A stretch of DNA of 64,000 nt from Mesorhizobium sp. M2D.F.Ca.ET.226.01.1.1 (GCF_004022705.2 NZ_RZOY02000009.1:248001-312000); one strand, 5' to 3'. Positions 53,522 to 62,276 are shown, counted from the first letter of the stretch. Notes: generated by a model not told the origin, from the sequence alone. Program-made: numbers and translations.

Positions 53522-54580
53522 ATGCGCGAAACCTCGTTGCTGTTTGCCGAGCCGATGCTGCCCACGCTGTCGCCTGCCCAGGAAAAACTGCTGATCGGCC
53601 TCGCCGATCCGGAGGCGTCGGCCGATTGGGACAAGGATGTATCGGCAGGCGAGCTGATGGCGCTGCTGGCCAATGCCGAGTTCCACGGCGTGCTGCCGAT
53701 CGTGTTGCGCAAGCTCAGGGAGCGCCGCGACGCCAATCTGCCGGAAGATCCGGGCCTGGCGCGGAAGCTTGCCGAGTTGCGCGACCAGGCGACGACGGCG
53801 ACCGGCCAGTCGATGTTGCTGCAATACCATGGCGACCGCATCATGAAGGCGTTGGCGGCGAAAGGCGTTCCGGCGCGGATCGTCAAGGGGCCGGTGTTCG
53901 CGCGCAAGCTCTACCGCCAGCTTGCCGACCGGCCCTTCACCGACATCGACATCCTCGTCGACCCCGCCAGCATCGAGGCGGCCAACAGGACGATCGCCGA
54001 ATGCGGCTTTAAGCTCGGCAGCGGCGAGGCGGAGTCGCACCAACTGCAGGAGTTCAAATGGCTTGAGAAAGAGAACTCCAGCCTGCTGATCGAGCTGCAT
54101 GGCAATCTGGTGCACGACACCGGCATGCGCAGGCGCCTGTCGCTCGGCTTCCGCGAGCTGCAGGCGATCGACGGTGGCCAAACCGACACGCCGGCGGCGT
54201 TGCTCACCATCGCCATCGTGCATGCCGCCGGCGGCCACAAGTTCCACAGGCTGCAGCTTTGCGTCGATGTGCTGCAAGGCGTGCGGGCGCTGAAATCGCC
54301 GCAAGAGGAAGCGCGCCTGCTCGAGGCCGCGCGCATGACCGGCATCGAGCTTGAGCTGGCGACGGTCCTCAATGTGACCGGGCGCCTCTTCGACACGCCG
54401 CGCGCGATCGAGCTTGCCGACCGCATCAAGCCGGACCTCTCGATAAGGCTGGCGAAATGGTTGATCACCGGCAACATGCTGCTTCGGGTCAATTCGCGCG
54501 AGAAGCTGCGCTCGCGCCTCAGCCGCGACGCGTTCCGGTGGGTGCAGAGGCTGGTGCGATCGAGACCTTACCCCACCTGA
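53522..54580 (+). CDS. Nucleotidyltransferase family protein (NTP_transf_5 type)
   Basis: The 352-residue protein has a minimal nucleotidyltransferase core: IVKGPVFARKLYRQ followed by the metal-binding DIDILVD (two aspartates, in the segment DRPFTDIDILVDPAS). Proteins of this PF14907-like family sit beside HPr-kinase-like and PqqD-like genes in RiPP clusters such as those of paeninodin-type lasso peptides. It is on the opposite strand to the other cluster genes and converges on them, with a repeat between. The likely role is transfer of a nucleotide or phosphoryl group to the peptide or to another modifying protein. This is inference from context. Confidence 0.8.
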   Translation: MRETSLLFAEPMLPTLSPAQEKLLIGLADPEASADWDKDVSAGELMALLANAEFHGVLPIVLRKLRERRDANLPEDPGLARKLAELRDQATTATGQSMLLQYHGDRIMKALAAKGVPARIVKGPVFARKLYRQLADRPFTDIDILVDPASIEAANRTIAECGFKLGSGEAESHQLQEFKWLEKENSSLLIELHGNLVHDTGMRRRLSLGFRELQAIDGGQTDTPAALLTIAIVHAAGGHKFHRLQLCVDVLQGVRALKSPQEEARLLEAARMTGIELELATVLNVTGRLFDTPRAIELADRIKPDLSIRLAKWLITGNMLLRVNSREKLRSRLSRDAFRWVQRLVRSRPYPT

Positions 54581-54602
54581 GAGCGGGAACGTCGCAATCC
54601 GT

Positions 54603-54710
54603 CTAGTGCGTTTCACCGTTTCGGGGGGGGAAACGGCGAAACACCCTATCTCCTTGTTTTTACGCAATTCCGGACGGAAAACCGCCCACACTTTTCCTGG
54701 AATTGCTCTA
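54603..54710. repeat. 105-bp palindromic repeat, family 1, copy 4
   Basis: A full copy from CTAGTGCG to ATTGCTCTA. The inner loop contains a run of eight G residues flanked by TTTC and AAAC. The right end supplies the TAG stop of the HPr-kinase-like gene. Confidence 0.9.
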
Positions 54711-55694
54711 AAGACGCACCGCCGCGCGGATCAGCGCCGCCGCCTCAACCGGCCTCGCGCCGACTTCCAGCGTGAAGATCGGCACCGTCTTGACCAGGGC
54801 GGCGATCGTCGCCATCCGCCTTTTCTGCAGCGGCAGCAGGCCGGTCATGCCGGTCCGCACATTGTCGGTGGCCAAAGCCACCATGGCGTCGGTCCTCGCC
54901 ATGGGCACGAGCCGGGTCTCGCCATCGACTGAGCGGGCAAGATGCAGAAGCGCTACGATCGGCCTGGCACGAACATCCTCGACACGGATGATCTCGCCAA
55001 GACGATCGAGCGAGACGGCCTGCTCGCCCTCCGCGTCCCACGTCTCGCCAAGGCAGGGCGACACGAAAGGCAGCATCGCCGCGGTGTGGCGATGGATCTT
55101 CACCTTGCGCGGCATGCCCCAGGCCGTGACGCCATCGACTGTCGCCTTCAGGATCATGACGTCGTCCGAGCAGAGGCCGAAGCCCTGCGAGGCCAGCGCC
55201 AGCGATGTCGTCGACTTGCCGGTGCCGCTCGGCGCATGGATCAGCACGAGCGCGTCGTTGCCCGGTAGCGTCAGGCCGGCGGTATGGAGCATGTGCTGGC
55301 GGCCGGCATCGAGCGCGGCATCGAGCACAATCATCAGCAGCGTCCACTTGATCCGTTGGTCCGGGTGAACGCGGATCTCGGCCCAACCTTCCTCGTCGTG
55401 GATCGCCACCGTCTGCTGGCCTGGAAAGACGAGGTGAAAGACGCCGCCGGCGTCGATCATCCGGCATTGGCCATCCAGCGGCACCTCGCCGTCGAAAGCG
55501 AGTTTTCCTTCAGGGTTCTCCTGAAGCTGCAGTGTTTCGACGATGTTGACGCGAAAGCCGGGCTCAACGGGTTCGTCCAAACGCAGGGTACCGAGCATCA
55601 GGTCGAAGCTCGGCCAGAGGTCGGCGCGCGCGGCCGTGATGGCGATGACTTGTCCTTTGAGGTCGTAGCAGAACGTGGATGTGCTCTCGTTCAA
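54708..55694 (-). CDS. HPr kinase-related protein of a RiPP cluster
   Basis: The 328-residue protein is related to HPr kinase/phosphorylase. Walker A is APSGTGKSTTSLALAS and the following acidic site is LCSDDVMILKA. There is a basic and proline motif (GMPRKVKIHRH) in place of the classical HprK signature. Start TTG 55694 overlaps the stop of the protease gene (TTGA), and a longer frame to 55907 only overlaps that gene. In paeninodin-type clusters a homologue phosphorylates a serine of the precursor peptide. It is unlikely to act on HPr because it groups with PqqD and protease genes. The stop comes from a palindromic repeat. Confidence 0.8.
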   Translation of the reverse strand: MNESTSTFCYDLKGQVIAITAARADLWPSFDLMLGTLRLDEPVEPGFRVNIVETLQLQENPEGKLAFDGEVPLDGQCRMIDAGGVFHLVFPGQQTVAIHDEEGWAEIRVHPDQRIKWTLLMIVLDAALDAGRQHMLHTAGLTLPGNDALVLIHAPSGTGKSTTSLALASQGFGLCSDDVMILKATVDGVTAWGMPRKVKIHRHTAAMLPFVSPCLGETWDAEGEQAVSLDRLGEIIRVEDVRARPIVALLHLARSVDGETRLVPMARTDAMVALATDNVRTGMTGLLPLQKRRMATIAALVKTVPIFTLEVGARPVEAAALIRAAVRL

Positions 55695-56122
55695 GCGGCA
55701 GGCGCCTTCGTGCTGGACGGATGGCGGTAGATCTCCACCATGCCGGGCTGGCTGTCGCTGACCACCGGCTTGCCGTCGAGGCAGACCCAGCAATGCGCCG
55801 ACAGGCGCGGCTCGTTCATCGACCTGGTATCGACACCGAAGCGCAATTCCGGATCGAGACCGGCCATGCGCAGGAAGCGGAAGCCGAGCAGACCCTCCCG
55901 AAGGCATCTGCGGTCGCGCATGAGCCAGGGGCGCCGCACCGTCCGGTTGACGCGCTGGACGATGTAGGGCCAGGGCAGGTCACGATAGGGCGCGGGTGAG
56001 CGCAGCGGCGCCAGTTTCAACACGCTTTCGAAATCGCGCCGTCCGACCAGCGCCGGCATCAGCCGGGCGCTGAGCCACAAATGGGCGCGGAACAGGACTC
56101 GCAGGAACGGTCCGTCGGTCAT
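55691..56122 (-). CDS. Lasso-peptide B2-type leader protease (transglutaminase-like)
   Basis: The 143-residue protein shows the cysteine-protease triad of the Transglut_core3/B2 family: Cys in MRDRRCLREGLLGFRFLR, His in LSAHCWVCLDG, and the Asp of CLDGKPV. The intervening LDPELRFGV segment is typical. B2 proteins cut the leader from a RiPP precursor presented by a B1/PqqD-type domain. The ATG at 56122 overlaps the stop of the pqqD-like gene by one base (a GTG at 56125 is also possible). It is coupled to the kinase gene downstream. Confidence 0.82.
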   Translation of the reverse strand: MTDGPFLRVLFRAHLWLSARLMPALVGRRDFESVLKLAPLRSPAPYRDLPWPYIVQRVNRTVRRPWLMRDRRCLREGLLGFRFLRMAGLDPELRFGVDTRSMNEPRLSAHCWVCLDGKPVVSDSQPGMVEIYRHPSSTKAPAA

Positions 56123-56409
56123 CACACGCCTGGGTCGGCGAGAATGCCTTCGGCCACCAATTCGGCGGCCAACGCGGCCATATCCTCGTCGAGCGTTGCC
56201 TTGTCGACGTCGAACTCTTCCGACAAAAGGTCGATAATCTGGTTGAGGTTGCGCGCGCCGTCGACCTTGCCGAGGAAAGCCTCGGTCGTGTCGTTGCAGG
56301 TGTAGAGCTGGCCGCTGCGCGCCAGGAGCACGACGGCGCCATCGCCGACATGCTGCACGGAAACGTCATCCGCCATCCGCAGCACCGTTTCAGAACCAAT
56401 CTCAGCCAT
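56122..56409 (-). CDS. PqqD-family RiPP recognition element protein
   Basis: The 95-residue protein has the PqqD winged-helix fold: VQHVGDGAVVLLARSGQLYT then CNDTTEAFLGKVDG, and a C-terminal helix EEFDVDKATLDEDMAALAAE. Such domains bind the leader of a precursor peptide and pass it to the modifying enzymes. It lies 112 bases downstream of the 28-codon precursor candidate and overlaps the B2 gene, which places it in a precursor-recognition-protease-kinase order. Confidence 0.85.
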   Translation of the reverse strand: MAEIGSETVLRMADDVSVQHVGDGAVVLLARSGQLYTCNDTTEAFLGKVDGARNLNQIIDLLSEEFDVDKATLDEDMAALAAELVAEGILADPGV

Positions 56410-56521
56410 GCGCCCGCTCCCCTTCGCCCGGGAGCAAATAGCGCGCCAGCCCTACCCTGTCCATTATCTCGCGCCGACGTGCGCCGTTACGGCGGCCGTC
56501 CTGCGGCAAATGGCCAGAACG

Positions 56522-56608
56522 TCAGCCCACAGGGCCGCTTGGACCCGCCACGACATGCGACAGCTTCTCGCGCCTGACCAGCATCGGCTTTTCGTAAGTT
56601 TTCTTCAT
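56522..56608 (-). CDS. Putative RiPP precursor peptide, 28 residues
   Basis: This gene is too short for ordinary callers. ATG 56608 is preceded by GGGGGA five bases upstream. The peptide starts MKKTYEKPMLVRREKL and ends SHVVAGPSGPVG. The leader contains YxxPxL (Tyr5, Pro8, Leu10), the motif read by PqqD/B1 domains in lasso-type systems. After it comes a small, Gly/Pro-rich core of about 7-8 residues with a single serine (Ser24), a possible phosphorylation site for the kinase encoded downstream. The core is too short for a lasso ring. The minus strand continues into the PqqD, protease and kinase genes. Confidence 0.75.
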   Translation of the reverse strand: MKKTYEKPMLVRREKLSHVVAGPSGPVG

Positions 56609-56748
56609 AAAAATCCCCCGAAAGAACAATCCACGACAAGAGCATGACGGGTGGTCGCGTCCGCTGTCAAGCCGGCCGGTCCCGCCACGGTTGCCTTCCT
56701 TCCCTTAAGTAAGCTATGAGTCCGCCGGGCTTTGGGGAGTGATACAGT

Positions 56749-56865
56749 ATGCGTTACAATTGGGAACGGGCTCCGACGGCGTTCGAGCGCCACCGGAAAG
56801 CGCTGGCGGCGGCTATCCTGATCGCCGGCGGTGTCGGGTTGATGCTGGCGGCGCTGCCGCTTTAA
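56749..56865 (+). CDS. Putative 38-residue single-helix membrane protein
   Basis: ATG 56749 follows GGGGAG by about 9 bases. The product begins MRYNWERAPTAFERHRKALA and continues AAILIAGGVGLMLAALPL, one transmembrane helix near the end. It is divergent from the precursor gene. I know no family; ribosome site and composition make it credible. Confidence 0.5.
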   Translation: MRYNWERAPTAFERHRKALAAAILIAGGVGLMLAALPL

Positions 56866-57022
56866 GCCGGCTCATATCACGGACAGTGACGGCGGCGCCT
56901 CTACTGGAAGCGCCGAACAGAGACGTTTGCCGGCGATGTCGACCAAAATGCAGGAAGACATGGCCGCCACGCGCGGCTTAGTCTATGGCAGGGCGGCACA
57001 ACGTTTCTTGGGAGGAAGCCGG

Positions 57023-58930
57023 ATGGCCTCACGCTACCACGAAGTCTATGAGGGCTGGAAACGCGACCCCGTAGGGTTCTGGGCCGAAGCAGCGAAGGCG
57101 ATCGACTGGTACAAGCCGGCCGAGAAGGTCTTCGACCCGACGGAAGGCGTCTATGGCCGCTGGTTCGTCGGCGCTTCCTGCAACACCTGCTACAACGCCC
57201 TCGACCGTCATGTCGCCGGCGGCCGCGCCGACCAGCTGGCGCTGATCCATGACAGCGCCATCACCGGCACGATCCGGAAATTCACCTATGCCGAACTGAA
57301 GCGCGAGGTGGTCGCGCTGGCCTCGGTGATCAGGCATCGCGGCATCGGCAAAGGCGACCGCGTCATCATCTACATGCCGATGGTGGCCGAAGCGGCGATC
57401 GCCATGCTCGCCTGCTCCCGCATCGGCGCCGTGCATTCGGTGGTGTTCGGCGGCTTTGCCTCGCATGAGCTCGCCACTCGCATCGACGACGCCAAGCCGA
57501 AGCTGATCATCACCGCGTCCTGCGGCCTGGAGCCGGGCCGCGTCGTCGCCTACAAGCCGTTGCTCGACAAGGCGATCGAGATATCGAAGCACAAGCCGGA
57601 CGCCTGCCTGATCCTGCAGCGCGAGCAACTGCGCTGCGAAATGAAGGATAATTACGACTTCGACTATGCAGACGCGGTGGCGCGAGAACGCGCGGCCGGC
57701 GCCAATGTCGACTGCGTTCCGGTGCTGGCCACCGACCCGCTCTACATCATCTACACCTCCGGGACGACCGGGCAGCCGAAGGGCATCGTGCGCGACAATG
57801 GCGGCCACATGGTCGCACTGAAATGGACCATGGACAACGAATTCGGCGTCAAGCCGGGCGAAGTGTTCTGGGCGGCTTCCGACGTCGGCTGGGTGGTCGG
57901 CCATTCCTACATCGTCTACGGACCGTTGCTGCATGGCTGCACAAGCGTCCTGTTCGAGGGCAAGCCGATCGGCACGCCGGACGCCGGCACCTACTGGCGG
58001 GTGATCTCTGAGCATGGCGTGGTCGCGCTGTTCACCGCGCCGACGGCGTTCCGCGCCATCAAGGGGCAGGATCCCAAGGGCGAATTCGTGCCGAAATATG
58101 ACCTGTCGCACTTTCGCACGCTGTTCCTCGCCGGCGAGCGCGCCGACCCCGAAACCATCAAATGGGCGGAGCAGAAGCTCAATCGGCCGGTGATCGACCA
58201 TTGGTGGCAGACCGAGACCGGCTCGCCGATGACGATCAATCCCGCAGGTCTCGGGCTGCTGCCGGTGAAATATGGCTCGCCCGGTGTGCCGATGCCGGGC
58301 TACGACATCCGCATTCTCGACGATGCCGGCCATGAAGTGCCGCGCGGCACGCTCGGCAATGTCGTGGTCAAGCTGCCGCTGCCGGCCGGCTGCCTGCCGA
58401 CGCTGTGGAACGCCGATACGCGCTTCCGCCAAGCCTATCTCGAGGAGTTTCCCGGATATTACAAGACGGCCGATGCCGGCATGATGGACGAGGACGGCTA
58501 TCTCTATGTCATGGCCCGCACCGACGACATCATCAACGTTGCGGGCCACCGGCTCTCGACCGGCGCCATGGAAGAGGTGCTGGCCGCTCATCCCGATGTC
58601 GCCGAATGCGCGGTCATCGGTATTGCCGATGCCATGAAAGGCCAGGTGCCGCTCGGCTTCGTCGTGCTCAATGCCGGCGTGGCGCGCGACACCGGCGCGA
58701 TCGAAAGCGAGGTGGTAGGGCTGGTGCGCGAGCGGATCGGACCGGTTGCCGCCTTCAAGACCGTGGTAACGATCAAGCGACTGCCCAAGACCCGCTCCGG
58801 CAAGATCCTGCGCGGCACGATGCAGAAGATCGCCGACAAGGAGGAATGGACGATGCCCGCGACCATCGACGATCCCGCGATCCTCGACGAGATTTCGGCG
58901 GCCTTGAAGGGACGCGGCATCGGGGTGTAG
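57023..58930 (+). CDS. prpE: Propionate--CoA ligase
   Basis: The 635-residue AMP-forming acyl-CoA synthetase activates propionate (and less well acetate). Core motifs are YIIYTSGTTGQPKGIVRDNG (P-loop), DHWWQTETGSPM and the C-terminal catalytic lysine in LPKTRSGKILRGTM. The early SCNTCYNALDRHVAGGRADQ marks the PrpE rather than the Acs branch. ATG 57023 has the ribosome site GGGAGGAA; the open frame to 56927 is not needed. It is monocistronic here. Confidence 0.93.
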   Translation: MASRYHEVYEGWKRDPVGFWAEAAKAIDWYKPAEKVFDPTEGVYGRWFVGASCNTCYNALDRHVAGGRADQLALIHDSAITGTIRKFTYAELKREVVALASVIRHRGIGKGDRVIIYMPMVAEAAIAMLACSRIGAVHSVVFGGFASHELATRIDDAKPKLIITASCGLEPGRVVAYKPLLDKAIEISKHKPDACLILQREQLRCEMKDNYDFDYADAVARERAAGANVDCVPVLATDPLYIIYTSGTTGQPKGIVRDNGGHMVALKWTMDNEFGVKPGEVFWAASDVGWVVGHSYIVYGPLLHGCTSVLFEGKPIGTPDAGTYWRVISEHGVVALFTAPTAFRAIKGQDPKGEFVPKYDLSHFRTLFLAGERADPETIKWAEQKLNRPVIDHWWQTETGSPMTINPAGLGLLPVKYGSPGVPMPGYDIRILDDAGHEVPRGTLGNVVVKLPLPAGCLPTLWNADTRFRQAYLEEFPGYYKTADAGMMDEDGYLYVMARTDDIINVAGHRLSTGAMEEVLAAHPDVAECAVIGIADAMKGQVPLGFVVLNAGVARDTGAIESEVVGLVRERIGPVAAFKTVVTIKRLPKTRSGKILRGTMQKIADKEEWTMPATIDDPAILDEISAALKGRGIGV

Positions 58931-59053
58931 CAGCCCGGCAGACGGCCGCGTTAACGACGGATTCATCAATTTGTCCTGCACTGCAATCGCTTGTTGTGCA
59001 GCGCAGCAGCGGACTTTAAAGTTCGTTTTGGGGGGCCATACCGAAAGCACGGC

Positions 59054-59320
59054 ATGGCTCAGCGTAAAACGACATTTGGCGGCGTCGACCTTCTGCGATT
59101 CCTGGCTGCCGTCATGGTGATGTTCTATCACCATAGCTTCTGGGTCCGGGCCTTTCCCGACGGCATTCCGGCACGCGCGACCGGCGGCATCCCGCCCTAT
59201 CCCGAAATGGGTTTTGCCGGCTCCGGCTGGCAGATGTCCTTGATCGCGGCCGAGGCCGAGCCGCGTATCCGTCTGCTACTCGGCCACACCCTGTTCAACT
59301 ATCGATCGAGGGCCGCCTGA
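59054..59320 (+). pseudogene. N-terminal stub of an acyltransferase 3 (OafA) family gene
   Basis: The first residues (GVDLLRFLAAVMVMFYHHSF) are the characteristic first helix of acyltransferase 3 proteins, but the frame stops after 88 codons where full members have about 350-400. The rest (GWQMSLIAAEAEPRI onward) does not continue the family pattern and the next gene is a phosphatase. It is a truncated remnant, possibly made by a deletion. Confidence 0.7.
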
Positions 59321-59365
59321 CGCGACTGCCGATCGCGCGCCGGTGTGGAATTGTTTGCATTCGGC

Positions 59366-60181
59366 ATGATATCGAGGCGCAAATCAGTGCAAGTATCCGA
59401 GCCTCAATCCGTGAGCCTGTTCCAGCGTTCGAGACGACCCCGACCCGCGCCACGCGAGCGCCTTGTCATGGATATGCGCGACACGGTCGTCTACGCGATC
59501 GGCGACGTGCATGGCTGCCATGACGAGTTGCGCGCGCTGGAACAGAAAATCCAACTCGATGCGCAGCGGTTTCGCGGCCGCAAGATCATCATCATGCTGG
59601 GCGACTATATCGACCGCGGGCCGCAATCGCGGCGCGTGATCGAGCACCTGATGGAGCCAGCGCCAAAGGGCTTCCTGCGCGTCTGCCTCGTGGGAAACCA
59701 TGAAGTCGCGCTGCTCCTCTATCTGGACGGTCATCTCTCGCGTGAGACCTGGCTCGGCTATGGCGGCCGCGAGACCCTGTTCTCCTACGGCGTCGACCCG
59801 GACCGGCTGATAAGCCTCTACGGGTCGAGCGCCCAGGCGGACGCGCGCATACGCGAGGCCATTCCCGCCAGCCATGTCGGCTTCCTGCGCACGCTGCCAG
59901 CGATGGTCTGCTCCGACCAATTCGTCTTTGTGCATGCCGGCATCCGGCCCGGCATCGCGCTCGAAGCGCAGGACGAGGACGACCTCCTCAATATCCGCGA
60001 GGAATTCTTCGAGGCGGCACACCGGCTCGACCGCTGGGTGGTGCATGGGCACACGATCGTCGACGTCCCGACGCTCGAGGGGCGCCGGCTCGACATCGAC
60101 ACCGGCGCCTTCGAGACGGGGCGGCTTACCGCGCTGAGGATCGTCGGCAAATACGGCCGGCTGCTGTCCTCACGGGATTGA
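59366..60181 (+). CDS. Serine/threonine phosphatase-like metallophosphoesterase
   Basis: The 271-residue PPP-type phosphatase has all the metal motifs: GDVHGCHDEL, GDYIDRGPQSR and VGNHEVALL. Later come the metal histidine in FVHAGIRPG and the final VHGHTIVD. It is probably cytoplasmic, and similar rhizobial genes lie next to exopolysaccharide genes, which fits the ExoP-like gene 2 kb away. The start is uncertain: ATG 59366 is chosen, GTG 59345 is possible. It starts 46 bases after the acyltransferase stub. Confidence 0.85.
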   Translation: MISRRKSVQVSEPQSVSLFQRSRRPRPAPRERLVMDMRDTVVYAIGDVHGCHDELRALEQKIQLDAQRFRGRKIIIMLGDYIDRGPQSRRVIEHLMEPAPKGFLRVCLVGNHEVALLLYLDGHLSRETWLGYGGRETLFSYGVDPDRLISLYGSSAQADARIREAIPASHVGFLRTLPAMVCSDQFVFVHAGIRPGIALEAQDEDDLLNIREEFFEAAHRLDRWVVHGHTIVDVPTLEGRRLDIDTGAFETGRLTALRIVGKYGRLLSSRD

Positions 60182-60201
60182 AGAGAGCGCAGCTTCGCTA
60201 C

Positions 60202-61190
60202 TCAGGTCGGCGCGAGCTCAGTCTCGGCGACACCGTAGGACAACAGGTCGCCCTGCCATTTGCTACGCTTGAGGAACTGTTCCCAGGTCAGGGCATTCGG
60301 ATCGATTTTCCGACTCCACGTCAGATCGCGCCCGGGGGCATAGTAGCCGTATTCGACAGCGTATTCGACCATGCCCACCAATTCGCGCACGAGATACTCG
60401 TTGCCGGCGAAACCCGGAAATTGGCGTAACAAGTCTTCGCGCGAGTACGCCGAGACGTAGCGTGCGCGCCTGCCGGTGACGCGTGCGAACGTTTCCACCA
60501 TTTGCTGCGCCGAGATAAACTCGCCTATTACCGGCAGAACCTCGCCGGCGTATCGCGTGGGGTGATCGAAGATCTCGCGCACTGCTGGACCCGCCGCAGT
60601 GAGCGGGTCGCAGAAGGGCATGGGGGTATCGGGCGGCAGGTATATGGCAAAATCTATACCGTCCTCGCCGCCTTGCGGAACGTAGTATTCCAGGAAGTTG
60701 GTGTAGTAAAACGCAAGGTACACGAACGAGCTGCGTACGGGCAGGCCGCGAATGTAATCCTCTATCTTTGCCTTGTCCGTGAAATGTGGCGCCCACTTGG
60801 CGCCGCCGGTGATCGCCTCGACATTTTCGAGCCCACTGAACACGACGTGTTCGACGCCCGCGGCCACTGCTGCATCGGCCAACTCCTTGCCGAGGTTGAG
60901 TTCGGGTTCCGCAGGCGGCACCTTGACGATCGGCGGCGTCATCAAGAACGCCCCGGCCGAACCTTTCAGTGCTTCGGTCAGTTCGGCCCGCCTGCCGAGT
61001 TCAAGGGGCGCGACCACGACGTCGGCGCCCTTCCGCGCCAAGGCCTGCGCAGGTTGGCTGTCAAGGCGCCGTGTCAGCGCGCGTCCCGGTAACGCCCACT
61101 GTCGAGCAACGCGTTGGCGACGCTACGGCCCTGCTTGCTCGAGGCGCCAACAACGGTGATCAGAGGTTTGGCAGTATCTTTCTGGCTCAT
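60202..61190 (-). pseudogene. NmrA-family NAD(P)-binding protein, frameshifted
   Basis: ATG 61190, with AGGAGA upstream, starts the Rossmann motif TVVGASSKQGRSVANALLDS and reaches GRYR. The frame then ends at a stop. The rest of the protein (RALTRRLDSQPAQALARKGA onward, through HVVFSGLENVE and to the end) continues in a second frame from about 61085. One missing base near CGGGACGCGCGC would explain it. The C-terminal part of about 280 residues is otherwise intact. NmrA-like proteins are redox-sensing regulators or quinone reductases. The gene is divergent from a LysR regulator gene, which probably controls it. Confidence 0.8.
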
Positions 61191-61343
61191 GTTGGTTCTC
61201 CTGTCTCTCAGGTTGAAACCGGTCGGTGTCCGGCTGACGAGCACAGCGGGCGTGCCGAGAGCGGTTCCCGCTTCATCGAGAAGTATTTCGGGTCTTTCGC
61301 GGTATTTTTGAAATTCTAAATATGTTCAGCTACTATCCATTTC

Positions 61344-62276
61344 ATGGATACCAAGCGCCTGGATCTCAACCTGTTGGTTACCCTCGAAACGCTGCTGATC
61401 GAGCGCAACGTCACGAAGGCGGCTGCCCGACTGCATCTCAGCCAGCCGGCCGTAAGCGCCCAACTGAATCGCCTCAGGCAGGAGTTCGACGACCAACTGC
61501 TAATCCCTGCCCAGCGCGGGATGACGCCGACGGTCAAAGCAATGGAGTTGCTCGATCCGTTGCGCCAAGCCCTCGACCAGGTTCGAGCCACGCTCACTTC
61601 GCATCGGAACTTCAATCCGGCTAAGGCCAAGCTGACCTTCGCGATTGCTTGCACAGACTATCTGCAAGCCGCGGTGATCAAGCCGCTCGTCACAGAACTC
61701 AGGAAGCGAGCGCCCGGCGTTCGCATCGCGATACGCAACCTGGACCTGCCGCAGCTGGAAGCGCAGATGGCGCGCGGCGATGTGGATCTGGCACTGATGA
61801 CGCCGCAGGAGGCCCCGCCAGGTCTTCGCGCTCGACACTTGTTCGATGAGCGCTACGTGCTCATCGGCCGCAAGGCGCATCCGCGGCTGCAGGAAGGGAT
61901 CACGGTCGCCGAGTTTGCCGCGTTAGAGCATGTGATCGTATCCGTGGACGGTGGCGGGTTCGTAACGCCGGTGGACAGCGCTTTGGCCGCTCTCGGACAC
62001 AAACGCAACGTGGTGCTTTCCGCGGCGTCGTTTCTGTTCGTCCCCGAGATCGTGTCCAACTCGGACTTCGTCGCGCTGGTCCCGGAACGGCTGGTGCGCG
62101 GCTCTGCAAACAAGCTTGAAGTTATGGACTGCCCATTTCCGGTCGAAGGCTTTGCAGTGGGAATGGTGTGGCATGAACGCGGTCACGGACACAGCGGCCA
62201 GCGCTGGATCCGTGAGGCCATCGTCTCGCTTGCCGCGCTTCGATCCTCGTCCCGGGCGCGCGACAATCCCTGCTAG
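61344..62276 (+). CDS. LysR-family transcriptional regulator
   Basis: The 310-residue LTTR has an N-terminal winged HTH (LDLNLLVTLETLLIERNVTK then AAARLHLSQPAVSAQLNRLR) and a periplasmic-binding-fold effector domain (AKLTFAIACTDYLQAAVIKP begins it). It belongs to the NodD-like branch by its MDTKRLDLNLL start, but nothing indicates nodulation. The divergent NmrA-type gene, with a 153-base AT-rich gap, is the likely target. The stop overlaps the stop of the convergent ExoP-like gene by four bases. Confidence 0.9.
   Translation: MDTKRLDLNLLVTLETLLIERNVTKAAARLHLSQPAVSAQLNRLRQEFDDQLLIPAQRGMTPTVKAMELLDPLRQALDQVRATLTSHRNFNPAKAKLTFAIACTDYLQAAVIKPLVTELRKRAPGVRIAIRNLDLPQLEAQMARGDVDLALMTPQEAPPGLRARHLFDERYVLIGRKAHPRLQEGITVAEFAALEHVIVSVDGGGFVTPVDSALAALGHKRNVVLSAASFLFVPEIVSNSDFVALVPERLVRGSANKLEVMDCPFPVEGFAVGMVWHERGHGHSGQRWIREAIVSLAALRSSSRARDNPC

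Noticed and set aside
54708..55694. HPr kinase regulating the HPr encoded 4 kb upstream
   Set aside because: The sequence lacks the classical HprK signature and is coupled to a RiPP protease and PqqD gene. Proximity to the HPr gene seems accidental.
53522..56608. A true lasso peptide cluster
   Set aside because: No asparagine-synthetase-like cyclase or ABC exporter is present, and the predicted core of about 8 residues is too short to thread a ring.
57029..59134. 701-codon open frame on the minus strand
   Set aside because: Antisense shadow of prpE; the plus-strand frame has all ligase motifs and a strong ribosome site.
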